Position numbers and translations under genes: made by a program. A stretch of 64,000 nt of DNA, taken from positions 1 to 64,000 of the forward strand of contig NZ_FQYU01000006.1 in NCBI RefSeq assembly GCF_900141855.1. Direction: 5' to 3'. Shown here piece after piece: positions 42,679-51,790 of this stretch. This stretch comes from Pseudozobellia thermophila. GTDB lineage: Bacteria > Bacteroidota > Bacteroidia > Flavobacteriales > Flavobacteriaceae. Position 1 is the stretch's first letter. Every line of letters starts with the position of its first letter. The notes beneath the pieces are model-generated. The model ran no database searches and was not told the DNA's origin. It was given only the letters and a program-made list of their open reading frames with translations.

Positions 42679-43914
42679 TCAGAGTATTTCGTTTATACGG
42701 TTCATGATTTTTAGGCTGGCCCCCTTGTTTTTGGAGACATAGTTGGCGTTGATCGCACCTGTTTTATGACGGAAATCTTGACTCTGGACAAATTTTTTCA
42801 TGAGTTCCCCAAAAGACCATTTATCGGCGATGGGCCATATGCCCTTTAGCCTTACCAGGTCCTCTGCTTCGTTAAAGCCCTTGTAGTCCGGCCCTATAAT
42901 GACGGGAATGCCGAAAACGGCCGGTTCCAAGGTGTTGTGCAGGCCCGTTGCAAAAGCACCCCCTACATAGGCAAGGTCGGCATAGCTATAGATCCGGGTA
43001 AGCAGTCCGATGTGGTCGATGATAAGGACGTCGTACTGGGCCAGCTTGTCGTTGTCCATGCCCGAATAAAGGATGGTTTTTTTGGTCAAAGCCCCTGCCA
43101 GGCCCAAAATTCTATCTTTCTTGATGGTGTGGGGGGCAAGTACGAATTTCAGTTCCTTGGGCGTATTGTTGATGTAATCGACTATAATGGCCTCGTCTTC
43201 CGGCCAGGTACTTCCGGCAACGAAACAGAGCTTGTCGTTTTTAAAGGCTTCCATGAAATCCAACGCATTGTCGCGGTCCAAAATTTTGGAAACCCGGTCC
43301 AGTCGCGTATCCCCGCTAACGGTAATGTCCCCTATGCCGATCGATCTTAGCAAAGCCTCCGATCGTTCGTCTTGGACAAAATAATGGGAAAAACGTTTTA
43401 GGGCTTTCCGCATAAAGCCACCGTAGCTTTTAAAATAGACCTGGCCTTCCCTAAAGATCGCCGATATGAGCAGGGTAGGTATATGGTTCTCTTGGAGCTC
43501 CCGTAAATAGTTGGGCCATACTTCGTACTTTACGAAAATGGCCAAGGTGGGATGCACCGTTTTGATAAACCTGCGTGCGTTGGCCTTGGTATCTATTGGA
43601 AGGTAGCAAACGGTATCGGCCAAGGCCGTATTTTTCCTTACCTCGTAACCCGAAGGGGAAAAGAAGGTTACTACGATCTTGTACTGTGGGTAGTTGGCCT
43701 TTACTTCCTCGATTATGGGCAGGCCTTGCTCGTATTCGCCTAAAGAGGCCGCGTGCACCCACAGGGTCTTGTCGTCGTTCGAAAGGGTGTTTTCCAGAAT
43801 GCCGAAAGATTCCTTTCGCCCCCTAACGAACAATTTTATTTTGGCATTGTAAAGGGCTACGATCTGTAGCACGAACCAAGAGCTTTTGGCAATCAGGTTG
43901 TAGATGAAATGCAC
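42679..43914 (-). CDS. kdtA: 3-deoxy-D-manno-octulosonic acid (Kdo) transferase
   Basis: An enzyme of 411 residues that adds Kdo to lipid A precursor at the inner membrane (GT30). N-terminal hydrophobic anchor (about 4-22); LWVHAASLGEYEQGLPII contains the conserved Glu; FFSPSGYEVRKN, LVRLKGIWPIADKW and VGGAFATGLHNTLEPAVFGIP (sugar-nucleotide site) are typical. It is divergent from a DegT aminotransferase/galE pair, all concerned with envelope sugars. Also known as waaA. Confidence 0.95.
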   Translation of the reverse strand: MHFIYNLIAKSSWFVLQIVALYNAKIKLFVRGRKESFGILENTLSNDDKTLWVHAASLGEYEQGLPIIEEVKANYPQYKIVVTFFSPSGYEVRKNTALADTVCYLPIDTKANARRFIKTVHPTLAIFVKYEVWPNYLRELQENHIPTLLISAIFREGQVYFKSYGGFMRKALKRFSHYFVQDERSEALLRSIGIGDITVSGDTRLDRVSKILDRDNALDFMEAFKNDKLCFVAGSTWPEDEAIIVDYINNTPKELKFVLAPHTIKKDRILGLAGALTKKTILYSGMDNDKLAQYDVLIIDHIGLLTRIYSYADLAYVGGAFATGLHNTLEPAVFGIPVIIGPDYKGFNEAEDLVRLKGIWPIADKWSFGELMKKFVQSQDFRHKTGAINANYVSKNKGASLKIMNRINEIL

Positions 43915-43973
43915 GAGTGTCTATTTTGGGCTAAAATAAGGTTCTTTGCTGAATATGTTAGGCCTCCGTTTCG

Positions 43974-43981
43974 TATTTTTG
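43974..43981 (+). promoter_or_regulatory. Candidate -7 element of the DegT-galE transcript
   Basis: TATTTTTG is an exact TAnnTTTG match, 25 bases before the DegT start codon. TTTG at 43945-43948 could serve as -33, although the 25-base spacing is longer than usual. Confidence 0.5.
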
Positions 43982-44006
43982 CCGACGTATTGATTAACAA
44001 GGTAGA

Positions 44007-45161
44007 ATGAAAAAAATCCAAATGGTCGACTTGGGCGGCCAATACGCTGGGATAAAAGATCGGGTGGGCGATGCCATTGCCGATATTCTGGAGTCGTCTT
44101 CATTTATCAATGGCCCGGAAGTGCACGCCTTTCAAGCGGAGCTGGAAGAGTACCTTGGGGTAAAACACGTAATACCTTGTGGCAACGGTACCGACGCCCT
44201 TCAAATTGCCATGATGGGACTGGGGCTGAAGCCCGGTGACGAGGTTATTACGGCCGATTTTACTTTTGCCGCCACCGTAGAGGTAATCGCCCTGTTGCGT
44301 TTGACTCCCGTTTTGGTCGATGTCTATCCCGATTCGTTTAACATAGATGTCTCGGCAATAGAAAGGGCGATCACACCGAGGACGAAGGCCATCGTTCCGG
44401 TACATCTTTTTGGCCAGTGCGCCCATATGGAGGCCATCTTGGAACTGGCCGAAAAGCACGGTCTTTACGTAATAGAGGACAATGCACAGGCCATAGGGGC
44501 CAATTATACCTTTGAAAACGGAAAAAAACAGAAGGCGGGTACCCTCGGCCATGTGGGCGCCACCTCTTTTTTTCCATCAAAAAATCTCGGTGCCTACGGG
44601 GACGGAGGCGCCATTTTTACCAATGACGATGCGCTGGCCCATACGCTGCGCGGAATCGTCAACCACGGGATGTACGAGCGCTACCACCACGACGTGGTCG
44701 GGGTCAACTCCAGATTGGATTCGATCCAGGCCGCTGTTTTGAGGGCCAAATTGCCCAAGCTTGACGAATACTGCGACAAAAGAAGGGCCGCCGCGCGAAA
44801 GTATTCTGCGGCCTTCGACGGTATAGAGGGCATCATCGTTCCCAAAACGGTGGCCAATTGCGAAGGGATATGCGATACCTGCGATTGCCATGTGTTCCAC
44901 CAATATACCCTGCGTATCGGGAATGGTAAAAGGGACGGCCTGGCCAGGCATTTGGGGGAGAAGCAGATTCCTTTCGGCATATATTATCCGATTCCCTTGC
45001 ACAAACAAAAGGCCTATGCCGACGAAAGGTACGACGAGAACGATTTTACCGTTACCAATCGGTTGGTCGACGAGGTTATTTCATTGCCCATGCATACCGA
45101 ACTGGACGATGACCAAATCGACTACATAACCAAGACGGTCATAGAATTCGTTGCGGGTTAG
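44007..45161 (+). CDS. DegT/DnrJ/EryC1/StrS family sugar aminotransferase
   Basis: A PLP-dependent enzyme of 384 residues for making amino sugars from nucleotide keto sugars. The motifs are PCGNGTDALQIAM, VIEDNAQAIGA and FFPSKNLGAYGDGG, with Lys192 as the probable Schiff-base residue. VVGVNSRLDSIQAAVLRAKL and HQYTLRI follow as usual. Unusual is a Cys cluster, C285, C289, C292 and C294 (NCEGICDTCDCHVFH), in a loop near the active site; it may bind metal. The gene is followed after 37 bp by galE, and both lie divergent to kdtA, which points to a surface polysaccharide or lipooligosaccharide. Confidence 0.92.
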   Translation: MKKIQMVDLGGQYAGIKDRVGDAIADILESSSFINGPEVHAFQAELEEYLGVKHVIPCGNGTDALQIAMMGLGLKPGDEVITADFTFAATVEVIALLRLTPVLVDVYPDSFNIDVSAIERAITPRTKAIVPVHLFGQCAHMEAILELAEKHGLYVIEDNAQAIGANYTFENGKKQKAGTLGHVGATSFFPSKNLGAYGDGGAIFTNDDALAHTLRGIVNHGMYERYHHDVVGVNSRLDSIQAAVLRAKLPKLDEYCDKRRAAARKYSAAFDGIEGIIVPKTVANCEGICDTCDCHVFHQYTLRIGNGKRDGLARHLGEKQIPFGIYYPIPLHKQKAYADERYDENDFTVTNRLVDEVISLPMHTELDDDQIDYITKTVIEFVAG

Positions 45162-45198
45162 GCTTGTCGGCCATCATGCTAAAACAAAAAGATAAAAT

Positions 45199-46215
45199 AT
45201 GAAAATACTGGTTACCGGAGGATTGGGTTTTATAGGCTCGCACACTGTTGTAGAACTGCAGAACGAAGGTTTTGAGGTCGTTATCATAGACGATTGTTCG
45301 AATTCTTCGGAAGAAGTGCTGAAGGGCATTGTCAACATTACCGGAAAAACACCCATTTTCGAAAAGATCGACCTTAAGGAAAAAGACAAGGTCTCCGATT
45401 TTTTTCAAAGGCATACCGATATTGGGGGGGTAATCCATTTTGCCGCTTCCAAGGCGGTAGGCGAGAGTGTCGAAAAACCCTTGTTGTACTACGAGAACAA
45501 TATCGCTACCTTGGTCTACCTGTTAAAGGAGCTTTCGGCCAAGGCTAAATCGAACTTCATCTTCAGCTCCTCGTGCACGGTTTATGGCCAGGCCGACAAA
45601 ATGCCCATTACCGAGGATGCCCCGGTTAAACCGGCCGAATCGCCTTATGGCAATACCAAGCAAATAGGTGAGGAAATTATTAGGGAGACCTGTCGGGTGA
45701 CACCGGGACTTAATGCCATAGCGCTGAGGTATTTTAACCCCATGGGCGCCCATCCGAGCGCTGAAATAGGCGAGTTGCCGATCGGCGTACCCCAAAACTT
45801 GGTGCCCTTTATTACCCAGACCGGGGTAGGGCTTCGAAAGGAGTTGTCCGTTTTCGGCGACGACTATCCCACGGCCGACGGCACCTGTATCCGCGACTAT
45901 ATCTATGTGGTCGATTTGGCCAAGGCCCATGTGCGGGCCCTGCAGCGCCTTTTGAACGGGGAGAATACCGAAAATTACGAGGTGTTCAATCTCGGGACCG
46001 GAAAAGGGAGCTCGGTGTTGGAGGTTATTCACAGCTTTGAACGGGTTTCGGGCAAGAAACTGAACTACAAGATCGTCGATCGAAGGCCTGGCGATATTAC
46101 CGAGGCCTATGCCGATACCACCAAGGCCAACGAAGTGTTGGGTTGGAAAGCTCGGTACACCCTTGACGAAGCCATGAAATCGGCTTGGGACTGGGAATGT
46201 AAGATCCGGGGTTAA
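45199..46215 (+). CDS. galE: UDP-glucose 4-epimerase
   Basis: An extended short-chain dehydrogenase of 338 residues. NAD site GGLGFIGSH (7-15), HFAASKAVGES, Ser in FSSSCTVYG (122-130), catalytic Tyr150 and Lys154 (YGNTK), ALRYFNPMGAHPSAEIGE and RDYIYVVDLAKAHV are all characteristic of GalE. It interconverts UDP-glucose and UDP-galactose (possibly the N-acetyl forms). Co-directional with the DegT gene, 37 bp away. Confidence 0.95.
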   Translation: MKILVTGGLGFIGSHTVVELQNEGFEVVIIDDCSNSSEEVLKGIVNITGKTPIFEKIDLKEKDKVSDFFQRHTDIGGVIHFAASKAVGESVEKPLLYYENNIATLVYLLKELSAKAKSNFIFSSSCTVYGQADKMPITEDAPVKPAESPYGNTKQIGEEIIRETCRVTPGLNAIALRYFNPMGAHPSAEIGELPIGVPQNLVPFITQTGVGLRKELSVFGDDYPTADGTCIRDYIYVVDLAKAHVRALQRLLNGENTENYEVFNLGTGKGSSVLEVIHSFERVSGKKLNYKIVDRRPGDITEAYADTTKANEVLGWKARYTLDEAMKSAWDWECKIRG

Positions 46216-46317
46216 AAGAAGGCCTTAGGTGCCCTCGAACGGGCCTTTTGGGCAAGAAGGGGCTGCGTACAAACGGTCGGGCTGAACCAAACTAAGCCTT
46301 GGGGTCGTAAATAGGAT

Positions 46318-46674
46318 ATGTCTATGAATTTTCCAAATAGTACGGCCCTTCTGCAAAAGGCCGAAGAAGCCTCGCTTTACGAGAAGCTGGTGTCCCAGAT
46401 CCGAAAGGATTTTGGCTTGGCCAACATTTACATCGACCTGCCTGAAGGGATATTGCCCAAAGCCCTGGTCGGTTTGCTCCGTGAAAAAATCTATTATTTG
46501 ATCATGGAACGCTTTTCGGAATATTTGAACCTTTTGTACGTCGTCGATATTCCCGAAAGGGAATTCAGGAAAATTCAGGTGACCGACGTGGTCGAAGTGG
46601 CCGAACAGGTGGTCTTTTTGCTTCTGAACAGGGAAATGCAAAAGGTATGGCTCAAGCAAAAGTACAGCGGCTGA
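46318..46674 (+). CDS. Conserved-type hypothetical protein (118 aa)
   Basis: A small cytoplasmic protein with no signal peptide or membrane span. It seems mainly helical, with a mixed core: LYEKLVSQIRKDFGLANIYID, LPKALVGLLREKIYYLIMERF, YLNLLYVVDIPEREFRKI, VVEVAEQVVFLLLNREMQKVW. It reads as a compact fold without catalytic motifs; I do not recognise a named family. It starts 102 bp after galE, on the same strand, and precedes the sucA promoter region. Confidence 0.65.
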   Translation: MSMNFPNSTALLQKAEEASLYEKLVSQIRKDFGLANIYIDLPEGILPKALVGLLREKIYYLIMERFSEYLNLLYVVDIPEREFRKIQVTDVVEVAEQVVFLLLNREMQKVWLKQKYSG

Positions 46675-46997
46675 TTCCTTGTTTGGTCGCTTGGGGCTCC
46701 CTTTTCGGATTTTAGGTTTTCAACAATGAAGGGGTATTTTGATGATTATCTTTAAATTTTAATTATTGGCGGTGCAGATTTCTTCCAAATATGCGAAATG
46801 TTGTATTTTTGTACGAACTTATCTTTGGTTTTCTTGATGCCCGGGATTTTGACAATTGGTTGCTAATTAACGCCTTTGCCCGCCTTTGTCAAGGTAAGGG
46901 CTGATAAGGACGGATGGATTGAGGCAAATCGATGGTCTGGTAGAATCGGAAAATTAGGGACAAGTTTTAATTTTATTTGCACGACAGATAACCTTTT
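46675..46997. other. Gene-free leader region of sucA
   Basis: 323 bp with no supportable gene. It contains an exact -7 element TATTTTTG at 46804-46811, which would give a sucA leader of about 180 bases. A second A/T-rich stretch lies at 46964-46978 (TTTTAATTTTATTTG), closer to the start, and may be a weaker promoter. No terminator hairpin with a T-run was found after the 118-residue gene. Confidence 0.5.
46804..46811 (+). promoter_or_regulatory. Candidate -7 element of sucA-sucB
   Basis: TATTTTTG matches TAnnTTTG exactly, 186 bases before the sucA start; no clear -33 TTG lies at the usual distance. Confidence 0.42.
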
Positions 46998-49820
46998 ATG
47001 GACAAGTATTCCTTTCTAAACGCCGCACACACTACTTTTTTTGCGGATCTATACGACAAGTACCTTAAAGCCCCCGATAGCATAGAGCCTAGTTGGCGCG
47101 CGTTCTTTCAAGGCTTTGACCTGGGCTCCGAACTGGCCTTGGATGAAATCGACGTCGAGGCATTGGCCAACGGCACGGGCCACGATACGAACGGAGGGGT
47201 CGAAATACCCGAATCCCTTCAAAAAGAATTTCAGGTCATCAGGCTGATTGATGGCTATAGGAGCCGTGGTCACCTATTTACGAAAACCAACCCGGTGCGG
47301 GAGCGTAGAAAATACGAGCCCACCCTGGATATCGAAAATTTCGGGCTTTCGCAAGACGATATGGATACCGTTTTCAATGCCGGCGAACTTTTAGGTATCG
47401 GGGCCAGTACCTTGGGCAGTATTATCGAGCACCTGCAAAATATCTATTGCGACGCTATCGGTGTCGAATACATGTATATTCGAAAGCCGGAGCGTATCGA
47501 GTGGATCCAGAAATGGCTTAACGTCAACGATAACCATCCCAGGTTCGACGCGGCCCATAAAAAACGGATCTTGAAAAAGTTGAACCAGGCTGTATCGTTC
47601 GAGAGCTTCCTGCACACCAAATATGTAGGGCAAAAGCGCTTTTCCCTAGAGGGGAACGAATCGCTGATCCCCGCCTTGGACGCCGTAGTGGAGCGCGCCG
47701 CAGAATTGGGCGTGGAGCAGTTCGTTATGGGGATGGCCCATAGGGGTAGGCTCAATGTCCTCACCAATATTTTTGGAAAGGCGGCCAAGGACATTTTTAG
47801 CGAATTCGACGGCAAGGATTATGAACAGGAGATTTTTGACGGCGATGTCAAGTATCACTTGGGGTGGACGTCGGAGCGAAAAACCGACAACGGCAAGAGA
47901 ATTAAAATGAACATAGCCCCGAACCCCTCCCATTTGGAGACGGTCGGAGCGGTGGTCGAAGGCATAACCAGGGCCAAGCAGGATGCGCATTTTCCGGACG
48001 ACTTTTCAAAAGTGTTGCCCATTGTGGTGCATGGGGATGCGGCCATTGCCGGCCAGGGATTGGTATACGAAGTGGTCCAGATGGCCAACCTCGATGGGTA
48101 TAGGACCAACGGAACCATACATATCGTGGTCAACAACCAGATCGGTTTTACCACCAACTATCTCGATGCGAGGAGTTCTACCTATTGTACCGATGTGGGC
48201 AAGGTTACCTTGAGTCCTGTCCTACATGTTAACTCCGATGATGTGGAAGCCGTAGTGCACGCCTCCCTGTTTGCCTTGGAGTACCGTATGCGCTTCAAGC
48301 GCGATGTTTTCCTCGATTTGTTGGGCTATAGAAAATACGGGCATAACGAAGGGGACGAACCTCGTTTTACCCAGCCCAAATTGTACAAGGTCATTGCGAA
48401 GCATTCGAACCCCCGCGATATCTATGCGGCGAAGTTGATCCAGGAAGGGGTCATTGAAAAGGGTTATGTAAAACAACTTGAGGAAGAATATAAGGCTTCC
48501 CTTGAGGAAGAGCTGCAAGACTCCCGAAAGGAGGACAAGACCAAGGTTACGCCCTTTATGGCCGACGAGTGGAAAGGTTTTTCCAACGTCAGGGAGTGGG
48601 AGATGATGGACAAGGTGGACACTACCTTCGACCAGGGAAAATTGGCCGAGATCGCCAAGGTCATAACGGAATTGCCACCCGATAAAAAGTTCTTGAGAAA
48701 GGTAGAGAAACTGGTAAGGGACCGCAAAAAAATGTTCTTCGAAACCGACAGTCTCGATTGGGCCATGGGCGAATTATTGGCTTATGGCACCTTGCTCTAT
48801 GAAGGGCACGGGGTACGTATGTCGGGCCAGGATGTCGAACGCGGTACCTTCTCCCATAGGCATGCCGTCATGAAGGTCGAGGAGAGCGAGGAAGAGGTGA
48901 TGCTTCTCAACCATATATCCGACAAGCAGGGCCGCTTCCAAATTTATAACTCGCTCTTGTCGGAATACGGGGTTGTTGGCTTTGATTATGGTTATGCCAT
49001 GGCCAGTCCGGGTACCTTGACCATATGGGAAGCCCAGTTCGGCGATTTTAGCAACGGTGCACAGATCATGATCGATCAATATATCTCGGCCGCCGAAGAC
49101 AAGTGGAAGCTGCAGAATGGTTTGGTCATGCTGTTGCCCCACGGTTATGAAGGCCAGGGAGCGGAACATTCCTCCGCCCGAATGGAGCGTTACCTGCAAT
49201 TGTGCGCACGCGACAATATGTACATAGCCGATGTAACGACCCCGGCACAGATGTTCCATATTCTAAGAAGGCAGATGAAGGTAAACTTTAGAAAGCCATT
49301 GATCATCTTTACGCCCAAGAGTCTTTTGCGTCATCCAAAGGCCGTCTCTACGGTGTCCGAACTTGCAAACGGATCCTTCCAGGAAGTGCTCGACGACCCG
49401 ATGGCCGATGTAAATAAGGTCAAAAGCCTTGTGTTCTGTACCGGTAAGTTCTACTACGACCTGTTGGCCGCCAGGGAAGAGCGTTCCCGTGATGATGTGG
49501 CCTTGGTTCGTGTGGAGCAATTGTTTCCGTTGCCGACCGAGCAGATGAGGGACATTATCGAGAAATACAAAAATGCCGATGATCTGGTTTGGGCCCAAGA
49601 AGAACCCCGCAACATGGGGGCTTGGAGCCATATGATGATGCATTTTCCCGAATCGCAAAAATTCAGGGTGGCCTCGAGAAGATTTTATGCCTCACCGGCC
49701 GCGGGTAGCGCGGTGCGTTCAAAGATGAGGCATCAACAGGTTATCGACTATGTTTTCGACAAGAAAAAGGATAATATGCCCAAGCCCATTCCGAAACCCA
49801 AGGAAGGGGCGAAGGGTTGA
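46998..49820 (+). CDS. sucA: 2-oxoglutarate dehydrogenase E1 component
   Basis: A thiamine-diphosphate enzyme of 940 residues that decarboxylates 2-oxoglutarate in the TCA cycle. The N-terminal segment (FFADLYDKYLKAPDSIEPSW) is typical of OGDH E1. The active-site region contains VMGMAHRGRLNVLTN, NPSHLE, VHGDAAIAGQGLVYE and TIHIVVNNQIGFTT; the transketolase-like part has SPGTLTIWEAQFGDF and LPHGYEGQGAEHSSARMERYL. Length agrees with the family. sucB follows 40 bp downstream; the E3 subunit is not in the window. Confidence 0.97.
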   Translation: MDKYSFLNAAHTTFFADLYDKYLKAPDSIEPSWRAFFQGFDLGSELALDEIDVEALANGTGHDTNGGVEIPESLQKEFQVIRLIDGYRSRGHLFTKTNPVRERRKYEPTLDIENFGLSQDDMDTVFNAGELLGIGASTLGSIIEHLQNIYCDAIGVEYMYIRKPERIEWIQKWLNVNDNHPRFDAAHKKRILKKLNQAVSFESFLHTKYVGQKRFSLEGNESLIPALDAVVERAAELGVEQFVMGMAHRGRLNVLTNIFGKAAKDIFSEFDGKDYEQEIFDGDVKYHLGWTSERKTDNGKRIKMNIAPNPSHLETVGAVVEGITRAKQDAHFPDDFSKVLPIVVHGDAAIAGQGLVYEVVQMANLDGYRTNGTIHIVVNNQIGFTTNYLDARSSTYCTDVGKVTLSPVLHVNSDDVEAVVHASLFALEYRMRFKRDVFLDLLGYRKYGHNEGDEPRFTQPKLYKVIAKHSNPRDIYAAKLIQEGVIEKGYVKQLEEEYKASLEEELQDSRKEDKTKVTPFMADEWKGFSNVREWEMMDKVDTTFDQGKLAEIAKVITELPPDKKFLRKVEKLVRDRKKMFFETDSLDWAMGELLAYGTLLYEGHGVRMSGQDVERGTFSHRHAVMKVEESEEEVMLLNHISDKQGRFQIYNSLLSEYGVVGFDYGYAMASPGTLTIWEAQFGDFSNGAQIMIDQYISAAEDKWKLQNGLVMLLPHGYEGQGAEHSSARMERYLQLCARDNMYIADVTTPAQMFHILRRQMKVNFRKPLIIFTPKSLLRHPKAVSTVSELANGSFQEVLDDPMADVNKVKSLVFCTGKFYYDLLAAREERSRDDVALVRVEQLFPLPTEQMRDIIEKYKNADDLVWAQEEPRNMGAWSHMMMHFPESQKFRVASRRFYASPAAGSAVRSKMRHQQVIDYVFDKKKDNMPKPIPKPKEGAKG

Positions 49821-49860
49821 TCAGGTGTGAACAAAACAAAAACAGCAAATTAAGTATAGC

Positions 49861-51099
49861 ATGATATTAGAAATGAAAGTTCCGTCCCCGGGAGAATCGA
49901 TTACCGAAGTGGAAATAGCGGAGTGGTTGGTCGAAGATGGCGATTACGTCGAAAAGGACCAGGCCATTGCCGAGGTAGATTCCGATAAGGCTACGCTAGA
50001 ACTGCCCGCCGAAGAAAGTGGGATCATTACCCTGAAGGCCGAGGTCGGTGATGCCGTTGCCGTAGGGGAGGTCGTATGTTTGATCGATACCGAGGGGGCC
50101 AAGCCGGAAGGTGGGTCCGCGGCAGCGACCGATAGTGCCGAAAAATCGGAAAGTCAGACGGCCAAGGCCCCGGAACCAAAAGCTGCGGAGGCCCCACAGG
50201 CCGCTCCCGCAAAAGAGACCTATGCCTCGGGGGTGGCTTCGCCTGCGGCAAAGAAGATACTTAAGGAAAAGGGTATCGAGGCCTCTGCCGTAAAAGGAAC
50301 GGGAAAAGACGGCCGGATCACCAAGGACGATGCGGTAAAGGCCGTGCCTTCAATGGGTACCCCGGGTGGAGGTAGTCGCGGGGAAACGCGTTCAAAACTC
50401 TCGATGTTGAGAAGAAAGGTGGCCGAACGTTTGGTCGCCGTTAAGAACGAAACGGCGATGTTGACCACCTTCAACGAAGTCGATATGTCGCCCATTTTCG
50501 AGTTGCGAAAGAAGTACAAGGAAGACTTCAAGGCAAAGCACGGGGTAGGCCTAGGCTTTATGTCGTTCTTCACTTTAGCTGTGGTGAGGGCCTTGAAAGA
50601 ATACCCTGCCGTTAATTCGATGATCGACGGAAAAGAGATGGTATCGTTCGATTTCTGCGATATCAGCATTGCCGTATCGGGTCCCAAGGGATTGATGGTA
50701 CCGGTAATCAGAAATGCCGAGAACCTGAGCTTTAGGGGAGTCGAATCGGAGGTGAAAAGGTTGGCCATCCGTGCGAGGGAAGGAGAGATTACGGTCGATG
50801 AAATGACGGGAGGTACCTTTACCATTACCAATGGGGGCGTCTTCGGGTCCATGTTGTCGACCCCGATAATCAACCCGCCGCAAAGTGCCATTTTAGGAAT
50901 GCACAATATTGTGGAAAGGCCGATAGTACGCGATGGTGCCATCGCCATTGCCCCGATCATGTACGTCGCCCTGTCCTATGACCATAGGATCATCGACGGA
51001 AAGGAATCGGTGGGCTTTTTGGTCGCTGTGAAAGAGGCCTTGGAGAACCCGGTGGAGCTGTTGATGGACGGCAATGTTACGCGAGCGCTCGAACTGTAG
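49861..51099 (+). CDS. sucB: 2-oxoglutarate dehydrogenase E2 (dihydrolipoyl succinyltransferase)
   Basis: An E2 subunit of 412 residues. One lipoyl domain (1-77) with the lipoyl Lys43 in VDSDKATLELP; a linker rich in Ala, Pro, Glu and Lys; a peripheral-subunit-binding domain (about 120-160, ASPAAKKILKEKGIEASAVKG); and the catalytic domain with SYDHRIIDG (His375, Asp379). It transfers the succinyl group from E1 to CoA. Second gene of the sucAB operon, closed by a terminator. Also called odhB. Confidence 0.96.
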   Translation: MILEMKVPSPGESITEVEIAEWLVEDGDYVEKDQAIAEVDSDKATLELPAEESGIITLKAEVGDAVAVGEVVCLIDTEGAKPEGGSAAATDSAEKSESQTAKAPEPKAAEAPQAAPAKETYASGVASPAAKKILKEKGIEASAVKGTGKDGRITKDDAVKAVPSMGTPGGGSRGETRSKLSMLRRKVAERLVAVKNETAMLTTFNEVDMSPIFELRKKYKEDFKAKHGVGLGFMSFFTLAVVRALKEYPAVNSMIDGKEMVSFDFCDISIAVSGPKGLMVPVIRNAENLSFRGVESEVKRLAIRAREGEITVDEMTGGTFTITNGGVFGSMLSTPIINPPQSAILGMHNIVERPIVRDGAIAIAPIMYVALSYDHRIIDGKESVGFLVAVKEALENPVELLMDGNVTRALEL

Positions 51100-51120
51100 T
51101 TTTTCAATTGCATCCCGATA

Positions 51121-51166
51121 AAAAAAAAGGACCCGGAAGTCAAAATCGACATCCGGGTCTTTTTTT
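51121..51166. terminator. Bidirectional terminator between sucB and aspartyl protease
   Basis: A8 then GGACCCGGA (51129-51137) pair with TCCGGGTCT7 (51152-51166); inner GTC/GAC pairing is possible. It serves sucB on the plus strand and the protease gene on the minus strand. Confidence 0.87.
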
Positions 51167-51190
51167 GATGTGCTGTTGATGGCCCTGCCC

Positions 51191-51631
51191 TTATTGTTTC
51201 AGGTAAACACAAGATTTGTCGTAATCGATAACGGCCTTGGCCTTTTTGAGTACATCGGCCCCTATGATGCCATCGACAGGTGCCACGTTGTGCGCAACCA
51301 GGGCCTCGTTGACATGTACCAGGTCGAACAGTACGATTTTTATTTTCTTCTTCTTCCAACCGCCGATGTTTATTTTGTTCTTGGTCGAGATCAGGGTTTC
51401 CAAATTGGTGCCCCCCGCGCCGGCGGCCTTGATTTCCGATGCTTCCGAAACCAGTTTGAAGGTATCCACTTTGTCGAAGCCGATGCACGTGTTCGAGGCC
51501 CCCGTGTCCAAAATAAACCTTCCGGGTATGCCATTGATCTTTGCGCCGATTTCAAAATGGTCGGTTTGGGTGACTATGAGGGGTATTTGGATGTAGTTTT
51601 TGTTCCGCAGGAATTTTTTTAATGAAGCCAT
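51191..51631 (-). CDS. Retropepsin-like aspartyl protease family protein
   Basis: A protein of 146 residues; start at 51631 (MASLKKFLRN) is preferred, because the upstream part of the frame overlaps the promoter region. The active-site motif is FILDTGASNTCIG (Asp in DTGA), with a second conserved part DGIIGADVLKKAKAVIDYD, as in single-domain clan AA proteases that work as dimers. No signal peptide or membrane span, so a cytoplasmic location is likely. Substrate unknown. It is alone on the minus strand, divergent from tatD. Confidence 0.87.
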   Translation of the reverse strand: MASLKKFLRNKNYIQIPLIVTQTDHFEIGAKINGIPGRFILDTGASNTCIGFDKVDTFKLVSEASEIKAAGAGGTNLETLISTKNKINIGGWKKKKIKIVLFDLVHVNEALVAHNVAPVDGIIGADVLKKAKAVIDYDKSCVYLKQ

Positions 51632-51704
51632 ATAAATGGGACAGGTTTCTTGGTTTGTCGAAGGGCGCCCTATGCCTTTTCTTGTTCGTCGCAATCGATG
51701 GGTG

Positions 51705-51731
51705 CAAAGATAGGGCAAATGGGCTTGCCAA
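51705..51731 (-). promoter_or_regulatory. Promoter of the aspartyl protease gene
   Basis: On the minus strand TTG (51731-51729) is followed after 16 bases by TATCTTTG (51712-51705), an exact TAnnTTTG. The same 16-base spacing is seen before asnS. It predicts a leader of about 70 bases. Confidence 0.55.
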
Positions 51732-51778
51732 TGTTCTTGTTAGTTGCCCAATCGTTTCGATATCCTAAAAGTTAAGGT

Positions 51779-51786
51779 TATTTTTG
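51779..51786 (+). promoter_or_regulatory. Candidate -7 element directly before tatD
   Basis: TATTTTTG is an exact TAnnTTTG match that ends only four bases before the tatD ATG (51791). Transcription would start at or next to the start codon, so the message could be leaderless. Confidence 0.45.
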
Positions 51787-51790
51787 CCGC

